A stretch of DNA of 64,000 nucleotides from Mycobacterium sp. 236(2023) (GTDB lineage Bacteria > Actinomycetota > Actinomycetes > Mycobacteriales > Mycobacteriaceae): assembly GCF_029623955.1 (NCBI RefSeq), contig NZ_JARSBP010000003.1, positions 310,001-374,000 on the forward strand. Reading direction: 5' to 3'. Of the stretch, positions 1-7,847 are shown piece by piece. The translations under genes and the position numbers were made by a program. Under the pieces are notes generated by a model, which saw only the letters and a list, made by a program, of their open reading frames with translations, was not told where the DNA came from and ran no database searches. Each line of letters begins with the position of its first letter. The stretch's first letter is position 1.

Positions 1-140
1 GCCAGCGCGGCTCCGTCGCGGATGTGGTCGCGCCAGCTGACGAACGCCACCTCATCCGGGCTGGCGTCGCCATCCACCGAGTAGACGCCGCGGTCGTCGA
101 CGTCGGTCAGCTTCTCGAGTAACGACGAGACGGTCGCCAC
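1..140 (-). CDS. fadD17: Acyl-CoA synthetase FadD17-like, N-terminal fragment (cut by window edge)
   Basis: The reading frame begins at a GTG and gives VATVSSLLEKLTDVDDRG, then FVSWRDHI before the window edge. That short N-terminal pattern, followed by what should be the adenylate-forming domain, is typical of the FadD17 type of fatty-acid/steroid side-chain CoA ligase. It lies 12 nt downstream of fadE27 on the same strand, giving the fadE26-fadE27-fadD17 order known next to mce4 in M. tuberculosis (Rv3504-Rv3506). Inferred role: activation of a sterol side-chain acid to its CoA ester. Only about 46 codons are visible and no catalytic motif is included, so the name rests on gene order and the N-terminus. 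Confidence 0.6.
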   Translation of the reverse strand, partial: MATVSSLLEKLTDVDDRGVYSVDGDASPDEVAFVSWRDHIRDGAAL

Positions 141-152
141 CGGATCAGCGAA

Positions 153-1250
153 TCAGGCCGGGGTATCGGCCAGTTCGCGGCCGATGCGGAGTAACTGACC
201 GGTCGCCCCGCCGACGGCGAACTCGGTCTGCTTGGCGGCCAGGAAGTAGCGGTGCACCGGATGGTCGACGTCGATACCGACACCGCCGTGAACGTGGACC
301 GCGGTGTGCGCGACGCGGTGTCCCGCCTCGGCCGCCCAGAACGCGGCACTGGAGACGTCGATGTCGGCGGGCAGATCCTCCGACAGCCGCCAGGCTGCCT
401 GGGTCAGTGTCAGGCGCAGACCCTTGATGTCGATGTAGCCGTCGGCCAATCGCGACGACACCGCCTGGAAGCTGCCGATCGGGCGGTCGAACTGCTCGCG
501 TTCCCGCGCGTAGGTCGCCGTCATCTCCAGCGCCCGTTCGACGACACCGAGCTGGTAGGCGCTGCGGCCCAGCGTGTTGCGGGTGACCAGCCAGTCCAGC
601 ACCTCGGCTCCGCCGACGCGGCGGTCCGCGGCGACTCTGACGCCCTGCAGATCGAGCGCGCCCACACTGCCGTGCCCGGTGGTATTCAGCGGGGTGACCG
701 TCACACCGCTGTCAGCTGCCGCGACGAGGAAAACGCCGACACCCGAGTCTGTTTCGGCGGGGAGGAGGAACGCGTCGGCGCTGACGGCGAACGGCGCCTG
801 CGTCCTGGTGCCGGTCAGCGTGAAACCGTCGCCGGACGACTGGGCCCGCACCGGGCCCTCGCCCATCTCACCGTCGAGTGCGACGGTCAGCACCTTCTCG
901 CCCTTGACGGCCGGTGCCGCCCACTCCTGCTGCGCCGATTCGGTTCCGAACTTCGCCAGCGCCGCCGCACCGAGAACCACCGATTCGAGGTACGGAACCG
1001 CGCCCAGCTGGCGGCCGAGGGCCACCAGCACGGCGACCTCCTCGAGTACGCCGAAACCGCCGCCGCCCAACGACTCCGGGGCGGTGGTGGACAGGATGTC
1101 GGCGTCGATCAGCTTGCCCCACAGGGTCTTGTCGAACCGCTCCTCCAAGCCGTCGAGTTCACGCTGCCGCTCGGGTGTGCACACCGACTCGGTGATGGTG
1201 CGCACCAGGCCGCCGAGGTCCTCGCTGGCTTCGGTCGTCTTGAAATCCAT
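153..1250 (-). CDS. fadE27: Acyl-CoA dehydrogenase FadE27 (ChsE5-type subunit)
   Basis: 365 aa acyl-CoA dehydrogenase. I start at the ATG of MDFKTTEASEDL because AAGGAC lies just upstream; the open frame continues further 5' only because of high GC. The N-terminal helical domain, the middle beta domain and a C-terminal helical domain with REREQFDRPIGSFQAV and HVHGGVGIDVDHPVHRYFL are visible. In M. tuberculosis FadE26 and FadE27 (ChsE4-ChsE5) form an alpha2beta2 FAD enzyme that dehydrogenates cholesterol side-chain acyl-CoAs; that is family knowledge. The gene follows fadE26 by 8 nt and precedes fadD17, so the three are one operon leaving the KstR operator at 2520. Confidence 0.85.
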   Translation of the reverse strand: MDFKTTEASEDLGGLVRTITESVCTPERQRELDGLEERFDKTLWGKLIDADILSTTAPESLGGGGFGVLEEVAVLVALGRQLGAVPYLESVVLGAAALAKFGTESAQQEWAAPAVKGEKVLTVALDGEMGEGPVRAQSSGDGFTLTGTRTQAPFAVSADAFLLPAETDSGVGVFLVAAADSGVTVTPLNTTGHGSVGALDLQGVRVAADRRVGGAEVLDWLVTRNTLGRSAYQLGVVERALEMTATYAREREQFDRPIGSFQAVSSRLADGYIDIKGLRLTLTQAAWRLSEDLPADIDVSSAAFWAAEAGHRVAHTAVHVHGGVGIDVDHPVHRYFLAAKQTEFAVGGATGQLLRIGRELADTPA

Positions 1251-1258
1251 GTCAGTCC

Positions 1259-2440
1259 TTAACGATTCACTCGGGGCAGGCCGAGCGCGACCATGCCGAT
1301 GATGTCGCGCTGAATCTCGTTGGTGCCGCCGCCGAACGTCAGGATCAGGCACGACCGGTGCATGCGTTCGATGCGGCCCCGCAGCAGCGCGCCGGGGGAA
1401 TTCGTGCGCAGCGTGGCGGCGGTGCCCAGCACCTCCATCAGCAGGCGGTACGCCTCGGTGGCCAGCTCGGTGCCGAACACCTTGGCCGCCGACGCGTCGG
1501 CGGGCGACGGGGCGACGTCGTCTGCGGACGCGAGCTCCCAGTTGATGAGCTTGAGCACTTCGGCCTTGGCGTGCACGCGCGCCAGGTTCAGCTGCACCCA
1601 CTCGGAGTCGATCAGCCGGTTGCCGTGGACATCCTTGGTGTTCTGCGCCCACTCGCGAACGCCGTTGAGCGCGACGAAGATCGGCTGTGCCGAGACGAGC
1701 GCGACGCGCTCGTGGTTGAGCTGGTTGGTGACGAGCTTCCAGCCGCCGTTCTCCTCACCCACGAGCGCCGTCTTCGGCACGCGCACATCCTGGTAGTAGG
1801 TGGCGCTGGTGTCGACACCGGACATCGTGTGCACCGGCGTCCACGAGAAGCCGTCGGCCGTCGTCGGCACGATCAGCATCGAGATGCCGCGGTGCTTCTT
1901 GGCCTCGGGGTTGGTGCGCACCGCCAGCCACACGTAATCGGCGTAGGCGATGAGGCTGGTCCACATCTTCTGCCCGTTGATGACGTAATCGTCGCCGTCA
2001 TGTATAGCGGTGGTGCGCAGGGAGGCGAGGTCGGTGCCCGCGCCCGGCTCGGAGTAGCCGATCGAGAAGTGCAGGTCACCGGCGGCGATCTTGGGCAGGA
2101 AGAACTTCTTCTGCTCGTCGGTGCCGAAGTGCATGATCGTCGGCGCGACGCTGTTGATCGTCAGGAACGGGACGGGGACGCTCGCGATGGCGGCCTCGTC
2201 GTTGAAGATGAGGCTCTCCATCGGCGTGCGTGCCTGGCCGCCGTACTCGGTGGGCCAGTTCAGCGTCAACCACCCATCTGTGCCCATCTGCTTGACGGTC
2301 TCGCGGTAGACGTTCCCGCGCCCCATCTCGCCGTCGCTGGCGGCCAGCGCCTCGGCCCGCTCGGGCGTCATGAGCTTGGTGAAGTACGCGCGCAATTCGC
2401 GACGCAACTCCTCCTGTTCAGGGGTGTAGCCGATCCGCAT
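1259..2440 (-). CDS. fadE26: Acyl-CoA dehydrogenase FadE26 (ChsE4-type subunit)
   Basis: 393 aa acyl-CoA dehydrogenase, first gene of the leftward operon. The signature IGYSEPGAGTDLASLRT followed by INGQKMWTS marks the FAD/substrate-binding middle domain, and FGGGTNEIQRDIIGM is the C-terminal FAD-contacting segment. The start ATG has GTGAGGA about 8 nt upstream. It is expected to pair with FadE27 as a heterotetramer that oxidises the sterol side chain in beta-oxidation (known for ChsE4-ChsE5). A KstR palindrome about 80 nt upstream, shared with the divergent fdxD gene, indicates cholesterol-responsive derepression. Identification is strong because family, neighbour and operator agree. Confidence 0.87.
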   Translation of the reverse strand: MRIGYTPEQEELRRELRAYFTKLMTPERAEALAASDGEMGRGNVYRETVKQMGTDGWLTLNWPTEYGGQARTPMESLIFNDEAAIASVPVPFLTINSVAPTIMHFGTDEQKKFFLPKIAAGDLHFSIGYSEPGAGTDLASLRTTAIHDGDDYVINGQKMWTSLIAYADYVWLAVRTNPEAKKHRGISMLIVPTTADGFSWTPVHTMSGVDTSATYYQDVRVPKTALVGEENGGWKLVTNQLNHERVALVSAQPIFVALNGVREWAQNTKDVHGNRLIDSEWVQLNLARVHAKAEVLKLINWELASADDVAPSPADASAAKVFGTELATEAYRLLMEVLGTAATLRTNSPGALLRGRIERMHRSCLILTFGGGTNEIQRDIIGMVALGLPRVNR

Positions 2441-2519
2441 CGCGTCGTCCTCACTTGTCTGCGAGCCTGTATCCGGGCGTCCGGACTCGTCGAGTCAGGC
2501 ACCTCTGGTCCTCCCCGGT

Positions 2520-2533
2520 TGTAACACGTTCTA
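2520..2533. promoter_or_regulatory. KstR operator between fadE26 and fdxD
   Basis: TGTAACACGTTCTA matches the KstR consensus TnnAACnnGTTnnA at every fixed base. It lies in the divergent gap, about 80 nt from fadE26 and 78 nt from fdxD, so one site can repress both arms. KstR is the TetR-family repressor of mycobacterial cholesterol genes (known); its gene is not in this window. Confidence 0.9.
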
Positions 2534-2610
2534 GTCTTGGGGTCCAGGGTGGTGACACACTGGGTGCCCAGCTAGATCGGACCAACAGCCCGGACCGACA
2601 GGAGAAACTC

Positions 2611-2802
2611 ATGCGGGTGGAAGTGGATCGTGACCGTTGCGAAGGCAACGCGGTGTGTGTAGGAATAGCCCCCGACCTGTTCGACCTCGATGACGACGAC
2701 TATGCGATCGTCAAGGCCGATCCCGTGCCCGCAGACGAGGAAGCGGTGGCCGAGCAGTCCATCGCCGAGTGCCCCCGGGCCGCCCTGATCCGACACGACT
2801 AG
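2611..2802 (+). CDS. fdxD: Ferredoxin FdxD ([3Fe-4S] type)
   Basis: 63 aa ferredoxin. Cysteines at about 10, 16 and 54 give C-x5-C and a C-terminal CPRAAL, the three-cysteine layout of P450-partner [3Fe-4S] ferredoxins, with the acidic patch DLDDDD between them. I use the ATG of MRVEVDRDRC because AGGAGA sits about 6 nt upstream; the frame stays open further 5' across the KstR operator. It probably donates electrons to a sterol-oxidising P450 or another KstR-regulated oxygenase, which is an inference from its place at the head of the hsd4A-mce4 arm. M. tuberculosis FdxD (Rv3503c) has the same length and position. Confidence 0.85.
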   Translation: MRVEVDRDRCEGNAVCVGIAPDLFDLDDDDYAIVKADPVPADEEAVAEQSIAECPRAALIRHD

Positions 2803-2815
2803 AGGTATTAGTAAC

Positions 2816-3724
2816 TTGAGCGACATTGATCTGTCCGGCCACGTCGCCGTGGTCACCGGAGCCGCCGCCGGCCTGGGCCGTGCCGAGGCGATCGGGCTGG
2901 CCCAAGCCGGCGCCACCGTCGTCGTCAACGACATCGCTCCCGCGCTCGACAAGTCCGACGTTCTCGATGAGATCTCGTCGGCGGGTTCGAAGGGCATCGC
3001 GGTGGCCGGTGACATCAGTGAGCGGTCCACCGCCGACGAGCTGGTCAAGACCGCCGACGGCCTCGGCGGGCTGGCCATCGTCGTCAACAATGCCGGGATC
3101 ACCCGCGACCGCATCCTGTTCAACATGACCGACGAGGAGTGGGACGCGGTCATCGCGGTGCACCTGCGGGGCCACTTCCTGCTGACGCGCAACGCCGCGA
3201 CCTACTGGCGCTCCAAGGCCAAGGCGGGCGACGGCCAGATCTACGGCCGGATCATCAACACCTCGTCCGAGGCGGGCCTGTCCGGCCCGGTCGGTCAGCC
3301 CAACTACGGTGCCGCCAAGGCGGGAATCACCGCGCTGACGCTGTCGGCCGCCCGCGCCCTGGGGCGGTTCGGGGTGCGCGCCAATGCGATCGCGCCCCGC
3401 GCCCGCACAGCGATGACCGCCGGCGTGTTCGGTGACGCGCCGGAACTCGGCGAAGGCGGGGTCGACCCGCTGTCGCCGGACCATGTCGTCAACCTGGTCC
3501 GGTTCCTGGCGTCCCCGGCGGCTGAAGGGGTCAACGGACAGCTCTTCATCGTTTATGGTCCGACGGTGACCCTTATTGCGGCTCCGACTGCGGAGCGGCA
3601 ATTCAGTGCCGATGGCGATGCCTGGGACCCCTCGGCACTGTCTGACGAGCTGAAGAATTACTTTGCTGACCGTGACCCCGAAAAGAGTTTCTCGGCGTCG
3701 ATGGGCTTGGGCGATCCAGACTGA
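2816..3724 (+). CDS. hsd4A: 17-beta-hydroxysteroid / 3-hydroxyacyl-CoA dehydrogenase Hsd4A (SDR)
   Basis: 302 aa short-chain dehydrogenase starting at TTG with AGAGG upstream, 13 nt after fdxD. The NAD-binding TGAAAGLG is at residues 14-21, NNAG at 91-94, catalytic Ser about 150-151, and YGAAK with Tyr164 and Lys168. A tail of about 50 residues after the Rossmann core, ending in SFSASMGLGDPD, is typical of Hsd4A relatives. Family knowledge: Hsd4A (Rv3502c) acts on hydroxyacyl-CoAs of the cholesterol side chain and has 17-beta-hydroxysteroid activity. Co-transcription with fdxD under the KstR site is likely. The 273-nt gap that follows carries a second promoter for the mce4 genes. Confidence 0.85.
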   Translation: MSDIDLSGHVAVVTGAAAGLGRAEAIGLAQAGATVVVNDIAPALDKSDVLDEISSAGSKGIAVAGDISERSTADELVKTADGLGGLAIVVNNAGITRDRILFNMTDEEWDAVIAVHLRGHFLLTRNAATYWRSKAKAGDGQIYGRIINTSSEAGLSGPVGQPNYGAAKAGITALTLSAARALGRFGVRANAIAPRARTAMTAGVFGDAPELGEGGVDPLSPDHVVNLVRFLASPAAEGVNGQLFIVYGPTVTLIAAPTAERQFSADGDAWDPSALSDELKNYFADRDPEKSFSASMGLGDPD

Positions 3725-3754
3725 CAGTCTTGGTTGTCACGCGCCAGAAGTAGC

Positions 3755-3768
3755 TAGAACACGTTCTA
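3755..3768. promoter_or_regulatory. KstR operator, distal site upstream of yrbE4A
   Basis: TAGAACACGTTCTA is a perfect 14-bp palindrome matching TnnAACnnGTTnnA. It is centred 89 bp upstream of the second yrbE4A site and begins 31 nt after the hsd4A stop. Two sites in front of the importer would allow tight repression. Confidence 0.88.
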
Positions 3769-3835
3769 GAATGACCTATGTCACAGTGGCCTTGATCAGC
3801 ATAAATATAACGATTTCGTCTGGTTCGGCCGTTCT

Positions 3836-3865
3836 TTGACACTGCGAACACGTTCTAGTTAGTAT
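3836..3865 (+). promoter_or_regulatory. Probable mce4 promoter with embedded KstR operator
   Basis: TTGACA at 3836-3841 and TAGTAT at 3860-3865 are spaced 18 bp and face yrbE4A. GCGAACACGTTCTA (3844-3857), a KstR site with one mismatch at its first base, fills the spacer, so bound KstR would block RNA polymerase. The -10 lies about 130 nt before the yrbE4A start, leaving a long 5' leader. TATGAT at 3863 is a less well spaced alternative -10. Confidence 0.65.
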
Positions 3866-3997
3866 GATCCGGCTCACTAAGAGCACCGCTTAACTCAGGG
3901 GTGGGGACACAACGCCGACGACAAGTACCGGGCACTTCGCCACAGGTCTCGTCCGCAGGCAGTCCCCATCACTGGAGTCCCGAGAACGGAGCCGAGG

Positions 3998-4762
3998 TTG
4001 ATCGAACAGCTTGCGGCGCCTGCGCGGGCCGTAGGCGGGTTCGTCGAAATGTCCTTGGACACGTTCGTCAAGACATTCCGCCGCCCGTTCCAGTTCCGGG
4101 AATTCCTCGACCAGACGTGGATGATCGCGCGCGTGTCGCTGGTGCCGACACTGCTCGTCGCGATCCCGTTCACCGTCCTGGTCGCCTTCACGCTCAACAT
4201 CCTGCTGAGAGAGATCGGCGCCGCGGACCTTTCCGGAGCGGGCACGGCATTCGGCACCATCACCCAGCTCGGCCCGGTCGTGACGGTGCTCGTCGTCGCC
4301 GGTGCGGGCGCCACCGCGATCTGCGCGGATCTCGGCGCACGGACCATCCGTGAGGAGATCGACGCGATGCGGGTGCTGGGCATCGACCCCATCCAGCGTC
4401 TCGTCGTGCCGCGCGTGCTGGCCTCGACCTTCGTCGCGCTCCTACTCAACGGCCTCGTCTGCCTGATCGGCCTGGCCGGCGGCTACGTGTTCTCGGTGTT
4501 CCTGCAGGGCGTGAACCCCGGTGCGTTCATCAACGGACTCACCGTGCTCACCGGACTGCCCGAGCTGATCCTCGCCGAGATCAAGGCCCTTCTGTTCGGT
4601 GTCGTCGCGGGCCTCGTCGGCTGCTATCGCGGCCTCACCGTCAAAGGCGGCCCGAAGGGTGTGGGTAACGCCGTCAACGAAACCGTCGTCTACGCATTCA
4701 TCTGTCTGTTCGTGATCAACGTGATCATGACGGCGATCGGTGTTCGGGTGTTGGTCAAATGA
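3998..4762 (+). CDS. yrbE4A: MlaE-family permease YrbE4A
   Basis: 254 aa integral membrane protein, one of two permeases of the Mce4 sterol ABC importer. Five to six hydrophobic segments are visible (for example VSLVPTLLVAIPFTVLVAF, LLNGLVCLIGLAGGYVFSVF and the C-terminal YAFICLFVINVIMTAIG). The MlaE loop REEIDAMRVLGIDPIQRLVVPR, which contacts the ATPase, is present. Translation starts at TTG after GGAGCCGAGG. Length equals M. tuberculosis YrbE4A as I remember it. The gene overlaps yrbE4B by 4 bp (ATGA), showing translational coupling. The ATPase (MceG/Mkl) is not encoded here, as usual for mce operons. Confidence 0.93.
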   Translation: MIEQLAAPARAVGGFVEMSLDTFVKTFRRPFQFREFLDQTWMIARVSLVPTLLVAIPFTVLVAFTLNILLREIGAADLSGAGTAFGTITQLGPVVTVLVVAGAGATAICADLGARTIREEIDAMRVLGIDPIQRLVVPRVLASTFVALLLNGLVCLIGLAGGYVFSVFLQGVNPGAFINGLTVLTGLPELILAEIKALLFGVVAGLVGCYRGLTVKGGPKGVGNAVNETVVYAFICLFVINVIMTAIGVRVLVK

Positions 4763-5601
4763 GTTACGACGCCACCGTTCGCTTCCGCCGCCTCTTCCGC
4801 GGCGTGCCCAAGATCGTCGACGGCGTGGGCGAACAGGCTCTGTTCTACGGCGAGTCGATCCGCTACATCCCCAATGCGGTGACCCGGTACCGCAAGGAGA
4901 CCATCCGGCTGATCGCCGAGATGACCATGGGCACCGGCGCATTGGTCATGATCGGCGGCACGGTCGGCGTCGCCGCGTTCATGACGCTGGCTTCGGGCGG
5001 CGTCATCGCCGTCCAGGGCTACTCGTCGCTGGGCAACATCGGCATCGAGGCGCTCACCGGCTTCCTCTCGGCCTTCCTCAATGTCCGCATCGTCGCCCCG
5101 GTGATCGCCGGCATCGCGCTCGCGGCGACCATCGGCGCGGGCGCGACGGCACAACTGGGCGCGATGCGCGTCGCCGAGGAAATCGACGCCGTCGAATCGA
5201 TGGCCGTGCATTCGGTGTCGTATCTGGTGTCGACCCGGTTGATGGCCGGCCTCATCGCGATCGTCCCGCTGTATGCGCTGTCGGTGCTCGCGGCGTTCTT
5301 CGCGGCGCGGTTCACCACGGTCTACATCAACGGGCAGTCCGCGGGCCTCTACGACCACTACTTCAACACGTTCCTGATCCCGAGCGACCTGCTGTGGTCG
5401 TTCCTGCAGGCCATCGTCATGTCGATCGCGGTGATGCTCGTCCACACCTACTACGGCTACAACGCCTCGGGTGGTCCCGTCGGCGTGGGCATCGCCGTGG
5501 GTCAGGCGGTACGCACCTCGCTGATCGTGGTCGTGACGATCGTGCTGTTCATCTCCCTCGCCGTGTACGGCGCCTCCGGCAACTTCAACCTCTCCGGATA
5601 G
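4759..5601 (+). CDS. yrbE4B: MlaE-family permease YrbE4B
   Basis: 280 aa MlaE permease, partner of YrbE4A. It carries the conserved loop RVAEEIDAVESMAVHSVSYL and hydrophobic spans such as VPLYALSVLAAFFAARFTTVY and SLIVVVTIVLFISLAVYG. The start ATG overlaps the yrbE4A stop. In Mce systems the two YrbE proteins form the inner-membrane channel onto which the six Mce proteins stack (known from mycobacterial Mce structures). A 12-nt gap leads to mce4A. Nothing unusual is seen in length or motifs. Confidence 0.93.
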   Translation: MSYDATVRFRRLFRGVPKIVDGVGEQALFYGESIRYIPNAVTRYRKETIRLIAEMTMGTGALVMIGGTVGVAAFMTLASGGVIAVQGYSSLGNIGIEALTGFLSAFLNVRIVAPVIAGIALAATIGAGATAQLGAMRVAEEIDAVESMAVHSVSYLVSTRLMAGLIAIVPLYALSVLAAFFAARFTTVYINGQSAGLYDHYFNTFLIPSDLLWSFLQAIVMSIAVMLVHTYYGYNASGGPVGVGIAVGQAVRTSLIVVVTIVLFISLAVYGASGNFNLSG

Positions 5602-5613
5602 GGCGGGCAACCA

Positions 5614-6816
5614 ATGGCAGACGGCGACGCGAAGCGCAGCCACGTGAGGATCGCAGCGGCGATCCTCGCCACGCTGGTGCTCGCCGCCGCCGTGTTCACC
5701 TACCTGTCCTACACGGCCGCCTTCACGTCGACGGACACCGTGACCGTCCTCTCGCCGCGGGCTGGCCTCGTCATGGAGGACAAGGCCAAGGTCAAGTACC
5801 GCGGTGTCCAGGTCGGCGAGGTCGAATCGATCGAGTACAACGGCGACCAGGCGAAACTGACGCTCGCCATCCGCAGCGGGGAACTGCGCTACATCCCGTC
5901 GAACGCGCCGGTTCGCATCGCGGGCACCACGATCTTCGGCGCCAAGGCGGTCGAGTTCCTGCCGCCCGAGGATCCGAAGCCGACAGCGCTCGAACCCGGC
6001 GCCCAGGTGCAGGCCAAAGACGTTCAGCTCGAAGTCAACACGCTGTTCCAGACGTTGACCGACGTGCTCGGCAAGATCGACCCGATCAACCTCAACGCCA
6101 CGCTGTCCGCGTTGGCCGAAGGCCTGCGCGGAAACGGCGACGACGTCGGCGCCCTGATGTCGGGCCTGAACACGTATCTGGCACAGCTGAATCCGAAGCT
6201 GCCCCAGGTGCAGGACGATCTACGCATGACCGCTGAGGTCGCCAACATCTACGCCGACGCCGCGCCCGATCTCGTGCGGATCTTCGAGAACGCACCGGCG
6301 CTGTCGAAGACCATCGTCGACGAGGAGGACAACCTCAACGCGACACTGCTGGCCGCGACCGGACTCGCCAACAACGGCACCGCGACGCTGGAACCCGCGG
6401 CCGACGACTACATCGCCGCGATCCAGCGCTTGCGGGCGCCGCTGAAGGTCGCCGGCGAGTACTCGCCCGTCATCGGTTGCACGTTGAAGGGCACCGCGAA
6501 CGCCATCGACCGCTTCGCCCCGGTGATCGGTGGCACCCGCCCCGGCCTGTTCGTCTCGTCGAGCTTCATTCCCGGCGCGCCCGCCTACACGTATCCGGAG
6601 AGCCTGCCCATCGTCAACGCGTCGGGTGGCCCGAATTGCCGTGGCCTGCCGGATGTTCCGAGCAAGCAGTTCGGTGGCACCTGGTACCGGACGCCGTTCC
6701 TCGTGACCGACAACGCCTACGTTCCCTACCAGCCGAACACCGAGTTGCAGTTCGACGCACCGTCGACGCTGCAGTTCCTGTTCAACGGCGCGTACGCGGA
6801 AAGGGACGATTTCTAG
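5614..6816 (+). CDS. mce4A: Mce4A, MlaD-domain subunit of the sterol importer
   Basis: 400 aa Mce protein: an N-terminal membrane anchor (about residues 12-34, VRIAAAILATLVLAAAVFTYL), an MlaD beta-barrel domain (about 40-120; VKYRGVQVGEVESIEYNGD), then a long helical region that builds the tunnel, ending in the FNGAYAERDDF tail. The six Mce4 proteins form a hexameric tube carrying cholesterol from the outer layers to the YrbE permeases (known for Mce4). It starts after a GGGCGGGCAACC spacer, 12 nt from yrbE4B, and is followed by mce4B at 2 nt. Confidence 0.93.
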   Translation: MADGDAKRSHVRIAAAILATLVLAAAVFTYLSYTAAFTSTDTVTVLSPRAGLVMEDKAKVKYRGVQVGEVESIEYNGDQAKLTLAIRSGELRYIPSNAPVRIAGTTIFGAKAVEFLPPEDPKPTALEPGAQVQAKDVQLEVNTLFQTLTDVLGKIDPINLNATLSALAEGLRGNGDDVGALMSGLNTYLAQLNPKLPQVQDDLRMTAEVANIYADAAPDLVRIFENAPALSKTIVDEEDNLNATLLAATGLANNGTATLEPAADDYIAAIQRLRAPLKVAGEYSPVIGCTLKGTANAIDRFAPVIGGTRPGLFVSSSFIPGAPAYTYPESLPIVNASGGPNCRGLPDVPSKQFGGTWYRTPFLVTDNAYVPYQPNTELQFDAPSTLQFLFNGAYAERDDF

Positions 6817-6818
6817 AA

Positions 6819-7847
6819 ATGAAACGTGATCGCACCGTCGTCAACGTGTCGGTATTCACCGTCGTCATGGTTCTGGTGGCCGCCATGCTGGTCATCGTTT
6901 TCGGCGAGTTCCGTTTCGGCTCCGACGAGAACTACCACGCGACCTTCCCCGACGCCTCGCGGTTGAAGTCCGGTCAGGACGTCCGCATCGCGGGTGTGCC
7001 CGTGGGCAGCGTCAAGGACGTCTCGCTCAACCCCGACAACACCGTCGACGTCGCATTCACCGTCAGCGAGAAGTACCAGCTGTACACGTCGACAAAGGCG
7101 GTCGTCCGGTACGAAAACCTCGTCGGTGACCGCTACCTCGAGATCACCTCGGGCCCAGGAGATCTCGTCAAGCTTCCCCGGGGCGGCATGATCACCAACA
7201 CAGCGCCGGCGCTCGATCTCGACGCTCTGCTCGGCGGTTTGCGGCCTGTATTGAAGGGTCTCGACGGCCAGAAGGTCAACGAGATCAGCAGTGCTGTCAT
7301 CGAATTGCTGCAGGGCCAGGGCGGCGCGCTGTCGAGCATGTTGTCGAGCACCAGCGCCTTCACCCAGAACCTGGCCGCCCGCGACCAATTGATCGGCGAT
7401 GTCATCACGAACCTGAACACCGTGCTGAGCACCGTCGATGAGAAGGGCGCCGAGTTCGACGCCAGCGTGGACCGGCTGCAGAAGCTGTTGACCGGACTGG
7501 CCGAGGGCCGCGATCCGATCGCCGGGGCCATCGGACCCCTGGCACAGGCCGAGGTCGACCTGACCGAGATGCTGGAGACATCGCGGCGGCCGGTGCAGGG
7601 CGTCATCGAGAACGCCCGACCGCTGGCGCAGCGCCTCGACGAGCGCAAGGACGACGTCAACAAGGTCATCGAGCCGCTGGCGGAGAACTACCTGCGCCTC
7701 AACGCACTCGGTGCCTACGGAGCGTTCTTCAACATCTACTACTGCTCGATCCGGATGAAGATCAACGGCCCCGCGGGCAGCGACATCCTGATCCCGTTCG
7801 GTGGACCGCCAGACCCGTCGAAGGGCAGGTGCTCTGAAGATGGCTAA
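6819..7847 (+). CDS. mce4B: Mce4B, MlaD-domain subunit of the sterol importer
   Basis: 342 aa Mce subunit. I take the ATG of MKRDRTVVNVSVFTVVM, 2 nt after mce4A, because it begins exactly at the membrane anchor; the frame is open for another 114 codons 5' inside mce4A with no homology. The MlaD domain follows (FPDASRLKSGQDVRIAGVPV), then the helical region and the conserved YGAFFNIYYCSIRMKINGP near the C-terminus, typical of MceB. It overlaps mce4C by 8 nt. Confidence 0.92.
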   Translation: MKRDRTVVNVSVFTVVMVLVAAMLVIVFGEFRFGSDENYHATFPDASRLKSGQDVRIAGVPVGSVKDVSLNPDNTVDVAFTVSEKYQLYTSTKAVVRYENLVGDRYLEITSGPGDLVKLPRGGMITNTAPALDLDALLGGLRPVLKGLDGQKVNEISSAVIELLQGQGGALSSMLSSTSAFTQNLAARDQLIGDVITNLNTVLSTVDEKGAEFDASVDRLQKLLTGLAEGRDPIAGAIGPLAQAEVDLTEMLETSRRPVQGVIENARPLAQRLDERKDDVNKVIEPLAENYLRLNALGAYGAFFNIYYCSIRMKINGPAGSDILIPFGGPPDPSKGRCSEDG

